Shown: positions 24,784-31,264 of the stretch, one piece after another
Layout: the number at the start of each line of letters is the position of its first letter
Position numbering within the stretch: position 1 is the first letter of the stretch
Assembly: GCA_016929365.1 (NCBI GenBank)
Contig: JAFGIZ010000101.1
Span: 1-31,264, forward strand
Origin: Lentisphaerota bacterium
GTDB taxonomy: Bacteria > Verrucomicrobiota > Kiritimatiellia > UBA8416 > JAFGIZ01
Direction: 5' to 3'
Length of the DNA: 31,264 nt
Notes under the pieces: generated by a model
Seen by the model: the letters and a program-made list of their open reading frames with translations, nothing else
Told to the model about the DNA's origin: nothing
Databases searched by the model: none
Made by a program: the position numbers and the translations under genes

Positions 24784-26537
24784 GACGGCTCCAGCAGGGC
24801 GCGCGCCTCCTGGATGAGTTCCTCCATGCGATAGGGTTTCTGGACGAAACCGATCGGGCCGCGCGGTTCGGCGATATTGACCGCCCGTTCCTCGATGTAG
24901 CCGCTGGAAAAAAGCACGGGCACGCCGGGCCGGACCGCCTGCAGTTCGGCATACACTTCCTGGCCGCTCATGCCGGGCATGGAGACGTCGAGCAGGACCA
25001 GGCGGACGGCGGCGGCCTCGCGGAAGCGGGCGACCGCCTCGTCCCCGTCGGCGGCTTGGATGACCTCCAGGCCGGCGCGCCGCAGCATGTTGGCGGCAAG
25101 CTCGCGGATGGGCGGTTCGTCGTCCACGACCAGCACGGTGCCGGCGGCGCGCCAGGCCTCGGCCGGCCCGGCGGGCGCCTGCGCGGCGTGCATGACCGGC
25201 AGCAGGACCGTGGCGGCCGTGCCCCGGCCGGGCCGGCTGTCCAGGACCAGCGTGCCGCGGTGGGCGCGCACGATCCCGTGCACGGCGGACAGGCCGAGGC
25301 CGCGGGCATCGGGTTTGGTGGTAAAGAACGGTTCGGCGGCCTTGCCGGCAATCCCGGGTTCCATGCCGGAGCCGTTGTCTTCGACCGTGAGGCGGACGTA
25401 CGTTCCGGGGCGCGGCGGCCCGTCGACGCAGTAGCCCGCGATACCGGGGTCCCCGGCGGGGACTTCGTGCCGCGCGGTGGTGAGGGTGACCGTCCCGCCG
25501 GCGTCGCCCACGGCGTCGGAGGCGTTGGTCATCAGGTTGATCAGCACCTGCCGCAGCTGCGTGACGTCGGCCTTGACCGGGGGCAGCCCCGGAGCCAACC
25601 GGTATTCGACCCGGAGTTTCTTGGACAGGGAGGCGCCGACAAAACTTTCCATTTCGCGGATGACCTCGGAAAGATCCAGCGGTTCGACGGCATAACGGCC
25701 TTTACCGGCGTAGGCGAGCAGCTCGCGGCACAACAACGCGGCGCGCCGGCCGCTGCTCATGATGGCCTCCAGGCGCGGCTTCAGCGGAGACTGCTCGGCA
25801 AGATCCTGGAGCGCGAGGTCGGCGTTGCCCATGATGGCCCCCAGGACATTGTTGAAATCGTGCGCAATACCGCCTGCCAGCATGCCCAGGCTTTCGAGTT
25901 TCTGCTGCTGCTGCATCTGCGACTCCATGCGGCGCCGTTTTTCCTCCTGGCTGACCCGGAACCGGATGTCGCGCAGCAGGAGCACGGCGCCGACGCGGCC
26001 CTGGATGTCCCCCGTAATGATCTCGAGGGGGAACGTGGTTGTATCCTTGCGCCGGCCGGTGGCCAGGCCGACGTGGAACCCGTCCCGTTCGAGGGCGTCG
26101 TGAATTTCGTGCCGCGCGTCCCGGTTGGCCCGGCGGTCGCCGTACAGGAGGTCCGTGGTCCGGCCGATCACTTCGCCGGGCCGGTAGCCGAAGAGCCGGT
26201 AGATCGAATCGTTGCACATGAGAATGCGGCGGTTCATGTCGGCCACGATGAGCGCATCGGGGCTGATGCCGGAGATCACGGCCTGGAGATCGGCCTGGCG
26301 CCGGTACATGGCGCGCCAGCGCAGGAACGCGAGCCAGAGCAGGACGGCCAGCCAGAAGAGGAGCAGGTTGACCAGGATCGACATCAGGGGAAACTGCGCG
26401 TAGTGCGCGAAAAAACGATGGAACGCGTCGATAAAGTTGACCCACAGGTTGAGAAACACCAGGACCAGGGCGATGCTCATCCCCAGAACGAGGTCGAGCG
26501 TGGCGCGCTGCGGTTGGAACAGTTGCCGTTGGTGCAT
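24780..26537 (-). CDS. Membrane hybrid histidine kinase with C-terminal receiver domain
   Basis: 585 residues. Two membrane spans (about 15-36 and 50-73) flank a short periplasmic loop. A PAS domain follows (ISGISPDALIVADMNRRIL, ~80-195), then a HisKA dimerisation helix with His226 in AGGIAHDFNN. The HATPase domain has N box LINLMTNASDAVG, G1 VEDNGSGM and GLGLSAVHGIV. A C-terminal receiver domain starts VLVVDDEP and carries phospho-acceptor Asp in LLDVSMPG and Lys in VQKPY. This is the NtrB-like His-kinase subtype with an attached receiver. No separate regulator is adjacent. The receiver may pass phosphate to another partner or act as an internal brake. Confidence 0.93.
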   Translation of the reverse strand: MHQRQLFQPQRATLDLVLGMSIALVLVFLNLWVNFIDAFHRFFAHYAQFPLMSILVNLLLFWLAVLLWLAFLRWRAMYRRQADLQAVISGISPDALIVADMNRRILMCNDSIYRLFGYRPGEVIGRTTDLLYGDRRANRDARHEIHDALERDGFHVGLATGRRKDTTTFPLEIITGDIQGRVGAVLLLRDIRFRVSQEEKRRRMESQMQQQQKLESLGMLAGGIAHDFNNVLGAIMGNADLALQDLAEQSPLKPRLEAIMSSGRRAALLCRELLAYAGKGRYAVEPLDLSEVIREMESFVGASLSKKLRVEYRLAPGLPPVKADVTQLRQVLINLMTNASDAVGDAGGTVTLTTARHEVPAGDPGIAGYCVDGPPRPGTYVRLTVEDNGSGMEPGIAGKAAEPFFTTKPDARGLGLSAVHGIVRAHRGTLVLDSRPGRGTAATVLLPVMHAAQAPAGPAEAWRAAGTVLVVDDEPPIRELAANMLRRAGLEVIQAADGDEAVARFREAAAVRLVLLDVSMPGMSGQEVYAELQAVRPGVPVLFSSGYIEERAVNIAEPRGPIGFVQKPYRMEELIQEARALLEPS

Positions 26538-26543
26538 GAAAAG

Positions 26544-26572
26544 AGGCTAAGTCTGCCTGACCGGGAGCGCAA
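26544..26572 (-). promoter_or_regulatory. Putative leaderless promoter of the histidine kinase-lon operon
   Basis: On the minus strand TTGCGC (26572-26567), a 17-base spacer and TAGCCT (26549-26544), ending 6 bases before ATG 26537. Both boxes are weak; geometry is the main support. No Shine-Dalgarno is present before this ATG. Confidence 0.35.
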
Positions 26573-26620
26573 GGCAAAAGGGGCGGCGGCGTGGCGCATT
26601 CAGGGCGCCGGATACCGGGG

Positions 26621-26642
26621 CGGGCCGGGCCGAGCCGGCCCG
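26621..26642. repeat. Strong inverted repeat in the divergent intergenic gap
   Basis: CGGGCCGG (26621-26628), a 6-base loop and CCGGCCCG (26635-26642) make an 8-pair GC hairpin. It lies in the 180-base gap between the histidine kinase and the SGNH lipoprotein, upstream of the latter's promoter. It could be a regulator site; there is no T-run to make it a terminator. Confidence 0.45.
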
Positions 26643-26653
26643 TGTGCCGGTGG

Positions 26654-26683
26654 TTGACGGTGGTACGGGACGGGTTGTATAGT
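26654..26683 (+). promoter_or_regulatory. Putative sigma70-type promoter of the SGNH lipoprotein gene
   Basis: TTGACG (26654-26659), an 18-base spacer and TATAGT (26678-26683). The start codon is 34 bases further on and is preceded by a GAAAGGGGG ribosome site, so this gene has a normal leader. This is in contrast to the leaderless candidates in the window. Confidence 0.6.
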
Positions 26684-26717
26684 GCAGCCTGTTTTTGCCT
26701 CTGGAAAGGGGGTTTCA

Positions 26718-27353
26718 ATGAAGACGCATGTACGAAGCCGGTGTTGGCTCGGTGCGGCGGCGTGTCTGGCCGCGGCGGTGTTGCTGGCGGGGTGTGAGGA
26801 CGACGGGTCGCCGCTCGGCTCAGGGCACGACTTCGGAGAGAACAATCCGGACCTGTACCTGGCCATGGGCGACAGCATTACGGCGTACGGCTGGCCGTCG
26901 ATTCTGGCCGGCCGCGCCGGCAAAGGCGTTGCGAACTACAGCCAGGGCGGCGCCCGGACGGGGTCGGGCGCGGGGGCGATCGGCGGATTGCTTGGGCGTT
27001 ACCGCCCGGGCTACGTGTTGATCCTGTACGGGTCCAACGACGCGATCAACGGCGCGGACCCGGACGTGAGCATCGGCAACCTGCGGGCCATGGTCCAGGC
27101 AGCGAAAGCGAACCGGACGATCCCGGTGCTCGGCACGCTGCCGCCCATGGACGGGGTGCACAGCCTGTACGCCGGCGCCGCGCGGGCGCTGAGCGGCCGG
27201 ATCCGGTCGCTGGCCGGGGCGGAGGGCGCGGGCCTGGCGGACGTGGAACGGGCTTTTGGAGACGGCAGCGCGTATCTGCAGCCCGACGGCCTCCATCCGA
27301 CGCCGGCGGGTTCGGAGCGGATTGCCGCGGTTTTTTACGATGCCTTGCATTGA
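26718..27353 (+). CDS. SGNH/GDSL-family hydrolase, lipoprotein
   Basis: 211 residues from ATG 26718, with GAAAGGGGG ending five bases upstream. The lipoprotein signal ends AAAVLLAG-C, a good lipobox, so the protein is probably membrane-anchored in the envelope. SGNH blocks are visible: block I MGDSITAYGWPSI (Ser), block II GGART, block III YGSNDAING (Asn) and block V DGLHPTPAG (Asp and His). Such enzymes are esterases, acetyl-xylan or acetyl-peptidoglycan deacetylases, or lipases. The protein is small but all blocks are present. It begins a four-gene same-strand run with the CsgG-like/barrel protein, a glycosyltransferase and a metal-hydrolase-like protein. The substrate is not known. Confidence 0.87.
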   Translation: MKTHVRSRCWLGAAACLAAAVLLAGCEDDGSPLGSGHDFGENNPDLYLAMGDSITAYGWPSILAGRAGKGVANYSQGGARTGSGAGAIGGLLGRYRPGYVLILYGSNDAINGADPDVSIGNLRAMVQAAKANRTIPVLGTLPPMDGVHSLYAGAARALSGRIRSLAGAEGAGLADVERAFGDGSAYLQPDGLHPTPAGSERIAAVFYDALH

Positions 27354-27377
27354 GGCGAACGCAGCAGAGAGGAGCAA

Positions 27378-28925
27378 ATGATGTTGAAAGCGGCGTATGC
27401 GGTGATGACAGCGTGGGCGGTGGCGGTATGCGGGGCGGCGGCGGAAAAGCCGGTCTGCGCGGTGCTTACGTTTAAGGCGGGCGAAGGGGTCGGATTGGGC
27501 GAAGCCGGGATCCTGGCCAACCGGGTTTCCGCGCTGCTGGAGCAATCCGGCCGCTACCGGGTGATGCCCCGTTTCGAGGTGCACCAGCGGCTGGGCGCGG
27601 ACGCATCGCCCTCGACGGATGCCGACTATGCCGTGACGGCCGGCAGGACCTTGAACGTGCCGTTTGTCGTGGCAGGCGACGTCGCGGCCCAGGGGGGCAC
27701 GCTGAGCCTGAACACGGCGCTGGTTGACGTGTCGCGCGGAAAGCCCGTGAGTACGGCAGTGTACCTGCACGGCGGGGACCGGGAGACCTTCATGCGGCAG
27801 GCGCCCGCGGCTTCGCTCCGCCAGCTGCTGGCCATTGAGGCGGCGGACACGCCGGCCGTCCCGGAGCCGGACCCGGAGCCGGACCCGGAGCCGGCCGTTA
27901 CCGCCGCGGCGCCGGCGCCCGCACGGGCGCCGATGCCGGCCCCTGCGTCCGTTCCGGAACCGCAGGCCGCCCGGCCCGCGGCATCCGTGCCCGAGCCGCC
28001 GGCGCCGGCCGCGGCGGAGCTGCCCGAAGAACCCGAGCCGCCCCGGGCGCCCGGTCCGGCCGTGCCGCGGGGGGCGCCGGAGCGGCCGAAGCTGGCCACC
28101 CCGGCGGAGCCCGCCTGGGAGCAGCCTGAACCGGGCTGGCTGGAAACGGTGGCCTGGCCCGACATGTCCGGCTGGGAAACCGTGTACCGCAAGGGGATCC
28201 GGGACCGCCTGGAGATCGGGCTGCGCTCCACGGATTTCGAGCTGAAGACCACGGTCAAGGACGGCCCCGCGGAAGAAGACCGGTTCCTGGGGACGATCAA
28301 CCGCCTGGAAGAGGATACGGACCAGGGGTTGAACAAGCTGATGCTGCGCTACTACGTCATTCCCTGGCTGGGCGTCGAGCTGACCTGGGACGAGATCCGG
28401 GCCCGGACGATCACCATGGATGACGGGCACAGCGACGGCACCTTCGTGGCGGAGGGCATGATTCTCTCCGCCATGGGCCGCGTGAGTCTCGGCGACCTGC
28501 TGCGTGCCGGAGACTGGGCGGTGAACGATTTCGTCTTTCCCGAGAAAACCCGCTATGCCTGGGGCGACCGCGTACGCTTCTACGCGGGTATCGGGCGGGC
28601 CGATTTCTCCGTCGATTTCGATGAAGAACCCTGGTGGAACCTGGGTTATGCCGGCGAGGCGGACTGGATCGACGCGGGCCGTCCGACGGAACGGACGGGC
28701 GGCCGGCGCCGGACGATCGACACCACGGACGAAACCGGAGACGTCACGCTGTACGGGATGAGCGTGTACGTGACGCGTTACCTGACGGTCGAGTTTTTCA
28801 TGCGCGACATGGACCTGGAAACGCGCGCCACCTACACGCGGTCCGACGCCGCGGACGCGCCGACGACACGGACGATCCCGCTGGACAGCGAGGCCACGGG
28901 CGTCGGCGTGACGTTTGTGTTCTGA
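27378..28925 (+). CDS. Secreted protein: CsgG-like domain, proline-rich linker, outer-membrane beta-barrel
   Basis: 515 residues from ATG 27378 (ATG 27381 is equally possible), with GAGAGGAG just upstream. A signal peptide (1-22) leads into a small alpha/beta domain (~24-155). VCAVLTFKAGEGVGLGEA, ILANRVSALLEQSGRYRVM and FVVAGDVAAQGGTLSL follow the pattern of CsgG/FlgO/TolB-like 'curli-assembly' N-terminal domains. A linker of Pro, Ala and Glu (~157-260) includes the repeat PEPDPEPDPEP. The rest (~275-515) is rich in alternating aromatic strands (LMLRYYVIPWLGVELTWDE, VRFYAGIGRADFSVDF). It ends in GVGVTFVF, the terminal-Phe signal of outer-membrane barrels. It probably spans the outer membrane with a periplasmic domain. 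No known family covers the whole chain as far as I can see. Confidence 0.6.
   Translation: MMLKAAYAVMTAWAVAVCGAAAEKPVCAVLTFKAGEGVGLGEAGILANRVSALLEQSGRYRVMPRFEVHQRLGADASPSTDADYAVTAGRTLNVPFVVAGDVAAQGGTLSLNTALVDVSRGKPVSTAVYLHGGDRETFMRQAPAASLRQLLAIEAADTPAVPEPDPEPDPEPAVTAAAPAPARAPMPAPASVPEPQAARPAASVPEPPAPAAAELPEEPEPPRAPGPAVPRGAPERPKLATPAEPAWEQPEPGWLETVAWPDMSGWETVYRKGIRDRLEIGLRSTDFELKTTVKDGPAEEDRFLGTINRLEEDTDQGLNKLMLRYYVIPWLGVELTWDEIRARTITMDDGHSDGTFVAEGMILSAMGRVSLGDLLRAGDWAVNDFVFPEKTRYAWGDRVRFYAGIGRADFSVDFDEEPWWNLGYAGEADWIDAGRPTERTGGRRRTIDTTDETGDVTLYGMSVYVTRYLTVEFFMRDMDLETRATYTRSDAADAPTTRTIPLDSEATGVGVTFVF
27861..27894 (+). repeat. 12-base in-frame tandem repeat (PEPD coding) in the linker
   Basis: CCGGAGCCGGAC occurs at 27861-27872 and 27873-27884, followed by a partial third copy to 27894. 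It encodes the PEPDPEPDPEP part of the proline-rich linker. As a multiple of three, length changes by slippage would keep the frame. Confidence 0.75.
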
Positions 28926-30112
28926 TGGCCGGGTCGCGCAGCCGCCGGGTTCTGTTTCTTGCCTCCCAGCCGTTTCTGCAGTGGCGGGGTACGCCGCTGC
29001 GGGTCGGCTTCGACGTGCGGGCCCTGGCGGAGGCGGGATATGCCGTTGACCTGGTGACGCTGCCGCTCGGCGAAGCGGCGGCCATTCCGGGCGTGCGGAT
29101 CATCCGCGTGCCGAACCTGTTCCGGGTCCGCGAGGTGGCCATCGGCCCCTCGTTGGCCAAGGCCGCGTTCGACGCCGTGCTGCTGGTTTACGGGTTGTGC
29201 CTGGCGTTACGGCACCGCTACGGGTTTGTGCACGGCGTCGAGGATACCGGGATCGTGGGGCTCGCGATTGCGCGGCTGACCGGGGCGCGGGCGGTATTCG
29301 AAAAGCATTCGGACGTGACGGCCTACCGCCAGGGTGCGCTGTTGCGCGCCGTGATGCGGGGTTACGGGTGCGTGGAGCGTTTCACGCTGCGGCACGCGGA
29401 TGCGGTGATCGCCACGGGGCCGGGCCTCGCGCGCGAGGCGCGCGCGCTGCGGGGAGAGCGGCCGACACACCACATTTTCGACATTCCTTCCTCGCCGGCG
29501 GAAGCCTCGCCGGAGCGGACCGCCGAACGCCGCGCGCGTCTGCAGCGCACGCCGGACGACGTGGTGATCACGTACGTCGGTTCGTTCGCGGTTTACCAGG
29601 GGGTGGATCTTCTGTTCGACGCGATACCGCGGGTTGCCGCGGCCTGCCCGGCGGCCCGTTTCGTGATCATCGGCGGAACGCCCGCGGAGGTCGCGGAACG
29701 CCGTGCGCGTTTGCGGGCGCAGGGTTGCGAGGACGCCGTGCTGTTTGCCGGGAAGGTTCCGCCGGACGCGCTGCCGGATTACCTGAGTGCGTCGGACATC
29801 CTGGTGTCGCCGCGCGCCTCGGGCATGAACACGCCGCTCAAGATCCTCGATTACTTCAAGGCCGGACGCGCCATCGTGGCCACGGACATGGCCTCGCACC
29901 GCCTGATCCTCGACGAGACGACGGCGCTGCTCGTGCCGCCGGAGCCGGCGGCCTTTGCCGCGGGCCTCGCGGCGCTGGCGGACGACCCGGAACGGCGCCG
30001 GCGGCTGGGCGCGGCGGGGCGCGCGCTGGCGCGGGAGCGCTACAACTTTGCGGCCTTTCGTGAGCGGCTGGAGGCGTGTTACGCGCAGGCTCGGGACCGG
30101 GAGCCCGCATGA
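28925..30112 (+). CDS. GT4-family glycosyltransferase
   Basis: 395 residues from ATG 28925, which overlaps the preceding TGA by one base. The GT-B layout is visible: an N-terminal acceptor domain (RRVLFLASQPFLQWRGTPLRV, VDLVTLPLGEAA, FEKHSDVTAYRQ) and a C-terminal nucleotide-sugar domain (VVITYVGSFAVYQGVDLLFD, ARFVIIGGTP, VLFAGKVPPDALPDYLSASD). It ends with PRASGMNTPLKILDYFKAGRAIVATD. The segment is the family's donor-binding region, with Glu of the usual 'E.x7.E' partly replaced (Asp in LDYF). It should add a sugar to a lipid, peptide or glycan, in the cytoplasm. The genes around it (envelope proteins and an LPS-core-type GT2) suggest surface-glycan synthesis. Donor and acceptor are unknown. 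Confidence 0.88.
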   Translation: MAGSRSRRVLFLASQPFLQWRGTPLRVGFDVRALAEAGYAVDLVTLPLGEAAAIPGVRIIRVPNLFRVREVAIGPSLAKAAFDAVLLVYGLCLALRHRYGFVHGVEDTGIVGLAIARLTGARAVFEKHSDVTAYRQGALLRAVMRGYGCVERFTLRHADAVIATGPGLAREARALRGERPTHHIFDIPSSPAEASPERTAERRARLQRTPDDVVITYVGSFAVYQGVDLLFDAIPRVAAACPAARFVIIGGTPAEVAERRARLRAQGCEDAVLFAGKVPPDALPDYLSASDILVSPRASGMNTPLKILDYFKAGRAIVATDMASHRLILDETTALLVPPEPAAFAAGLAALADDPERRRRLGAAGRALARERYNFAAFRERLEACYAQARDREPA

Positions 30113-30936
30113 CGCTCATTGCCGACACGCACGTGCACCTGTACCCGGGGTATGATCTTCCCGCGGCGCTGGCCGGGCTGGCCCGGCGGCTGGGGCGCCT
30201 GGCGCCGGGCGCCTGTCCGGCCGCGTTCCTGGCCGAGGCGCGGGGATGCGCGGCGTTTGACCGGCTGCGGCAGGCGGGCCTGCCCGGCGGCGGGGGCTGG
30301 AGCGTGGAATGCGGCGCCGAGCCGGAGGCGCTGCGGCTCGTGCCGCCCGGGGCGGCGCAAGCCGCAAGCCGGGGCGCGGCGGGGCTGTATCTCTTTGCGG
30401 GACGGCAGGTTGTCACGGCGGAGCGCCTGGAAATCCTGGCATTGACCCTGGGCGGCGGCGTGCCGGACGGGCAGCCGGCGGCGGCGGCGGTGCAGGCGGT
30501 CCTGGACGCCGGCGGCGTGCCGGCGGTGAGCTGGTCGCCCGGCAAGTGGTTCGGCCGGCGCGGCGCGCGGGTCCGGGAGCTGGTGACCCGTTTCGGAGGC
30601 GCCCTCCTGATGGCGGATACCTCGCTGCGGCCTCTGGGCTGGCCCGAACCGGGCCTGATGCGGCTGGGCCGGGCGCACGGGGCGCAGGTCGTGGCGGGTT
30701 CCGATCCGTTGCCGGCGCCGGCGGAGATCCGGTGGCTGGGGCGTTACGCGTCGTTCTGGGACGGCCCGTTCGACACCGGCGCGCCGGTGGCTTCGGCGCG
30801 GCGGCTCTTGCGCAGCGGGCCGGGAGCGGCCGTGACCCGGGGCCGGCGCTGCGGTCCGGCGGCCGCGGCGTGGCGCTGGGCGCGGCATGCCCTGGGGCGC
30901 GGGGCGGCGGCCGGGGAGGCCGGGCGCCGCGCGTGA
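30109..30936 (+). CDS. Unrecognised protein with a metal-hydrolase-like HxH start
   Basis: 275 residues; ATG 30109 overlaps the GT4 stop as ATGA. The N-terminus, MTLIADTHVHLYPGYDL, carries the DxHxH signature of amidohydrolases and PHP phosphoesterases. VVAGSDPLPAPAEIRWLG near residue 200 could hold the strand-8 Asp of an amidohydrolase barrel. Other metal ligands are not obvious: few further histidines are in suitable places. The C-terminal 60 residues are Arg/Gly/Ala-rich and probably disordered. Translational coupling to the GT4 gene suggests a shared glycan-related role, which is inference only. It ends one base before the convergent GT2 gene. Confidence 0.55.
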   Translation: MTLIADTHVHLYPGYDLPAALAGLARRLGRLAPGACPAAFLAEARGCAAFDRLRQAGLPGGGGWSVECGAEPEALRLVPPGAAQAASRGAAGLYLFAGRQVVTAERLEILALTLGGGVPDGQPAAAAVQAVLDAGGVPAVSWSPGKWFGRRGARVRELVTRFGGALLMADTSLRPLGWPEPGLMRLGRAHGAQVVAGSDPLPAPAEIRWLGRYASFWDGPFDTGAPVASARRLLRSGPGAAVTRGRRCGPAAAAWRWARHALGRGAAAGEAGRRA

Positions 30937-30937
30937 C

Positions 30938-31264
30938 TCAGCGGGAGCGGTGCAGTTCCCACAGCTTGGCGTACTTGGCAAAGACGCCGTAGGACACCGT
31001 GGCGGCGATGATCAGGCCGGGCAGTCCGTCCATGAAACCCCGCCGCAGCACGTACCCGCGCAGAAAGCGCCAGGGCGGGCGCAGCAGCAGGTCAAGCAGG
31101 CGGAACCGGCGGCCTTCGTGAAACTGGGTTTCCGCGGTGATGCTCGAAAACTTGTTGAGCGTCGTCAACTGGTCGTAAATGGTGTCGTAGGTGTAATGGT
31201 AAACGGGGCCGGAGAGCCGTTTGATCGGGCCGTGAACAATCATGCGGTCGTGCGGTTCCTTGCC
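30938..31264 (-). CDS. GT2-family LPS-core-type glycosyltransferase, C-terminal part (5' end outside window)
   Basis: The last 108 residues of a larger protein are visible; the frame is still open at 31264, reading GKEPHDRMIVHGPI just inside the edge. The C-terminal block YHYTYDTIYDQLTTLNKFSS, RPPWRFLRGYVLRRGF and MDGLPGLIIAATVSYGVFAKYAKLWEL matches the end of WaaE/KdtX-like LPS-core beta-glucosyltransferases, which are membrane-associated through this hydrophobic segment. The catalytic GT-A domain lies beyond the window. The gene is convergent with the DxHxH protein and about one base from it. It supports an LPS-producing outer membrane. Confidence 0.85.
   Translation of the reverse strand, partial: GKEPHDRMIVHGPIKRLSGPVYHYTYDTIYDQLTTLNKFSSITAETQFHEGRRFRLLDLLLRPPWRFLRGYVLRRGFMDGLPGLIIAATVSYGVFAKYAKLWELHRSR

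Noticed and set aside
22348..24834. An 828-residue plus-strand frame opposite lon
   Set aside because: The minus strand encodes full-length Lon with catalytic residues. The plus-strand product is a compositional shadow.
28634..28924. Extension of the GT4 gene 97 codons upstream
   Set aside because: It lies inside the CsgG-like/barrel gene in another frame, and the GT4 fold begins at ATG 28925.
1..31264. tRNA, rRNA, CRISPR array, insertion sequence or known riboswitch
   Set aside because: No transposase, clustered direct repeats, tRNA-like cloverleaf or known riboswitch core was seen. Every gap is under about 180 bases.

Overview
The window is a GC-rich, gene-dense piece of bacterial chromosome with 25 protein-coding genes (two cut by the window ends) and no recognisable RNA gene, mobile element or CRISPR array. 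No stretch longer than about 180 bases lacks a gene. The source looks Gram-negative: there are lipoproteins, a TolC-type outer-membrane protein, a likely outer-membrane barrel protein, an LPS-core-type glycosyltransferase and a WaaP/InaA-type kinase domain. The secreted protein at 16154-18835 ends in a DxDGDGIPxWWE...DGDNDGLNELGEY calcium-motif region of the kind common in Kiritimatiellota and related PVC bacteria. A eukaryotic-type Ser/Thr kinase with PVC-style 'YLxAL..L...L.kaGD' repeats points the same way. Kiritimatiellota is my best guess; it is an inference, not proven.

Layout. (1) 1-2136: the end of a NagB-like sugar-phosphate isomerase/deaminase and a GH71/GH99-like lipoprotein glycosidase. 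(2) 2133-5910: a tightly overlapped housekeeping run of YggU-type protein, dxs, tlyA and nadK. (3) 10349 down to 5899 on the minus strand: glyS, larB, larC and a uroporphyrinogen-decarboxylase-fold protein, translationally coupled. (4) 10423-10812: a double-ACT regulator. (5) 10769-15999: a divergent pair of kinases (an eukaryotic-type Ser/Thr kinase with zinc ribbons, and a WaaP-type kinase fused to a TIM-barrel glycosidase-like domain), then a small sulfotransferase. (6) 16154-21283: a large secreted DUF11/lamin-tail-like protein, a TolC-family protein and a secreted CE1/PHB-depolymerase-type esterase. (7) 21399-26537: a left-handed beta-helix acyltransferase-like protein facing a hybrid histidine kinase-lon operon. 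(8) 26718-31264: an SGNH lipoprotein, a CsgG-like/beta-barrel fusion, a GT4 glycosyltransferase, a DxHxH metal-hydrolase-like protein and, facing them, an LPS-core-type GT2 glycosyltransferase.

Expression signals. About seven genes have a sigma70-like -10 box ending only 6-9 bases before the start codon, so their mRNAs would be leaderless or nearly so. Genes inside operons, and several others, have clear Shine-Dalgarno sites instead. All four complete convergent gene pairs that overlap do so tail-to-tail (12, 44, 20 and 29 nt), leaving no room for ordinary intrinsic terminators; a fifth pair is 1 nt apart.

The most unusual content is the WaaP-type kinase/glycosidase-like fusion at 13182, its pairing with the zinc-ribbon Ser/Thr kinase and a sulfotransferase, the CsgG-like domain joined to a beta-barrel at 27378, and the repeated leaderless promoter geometry.
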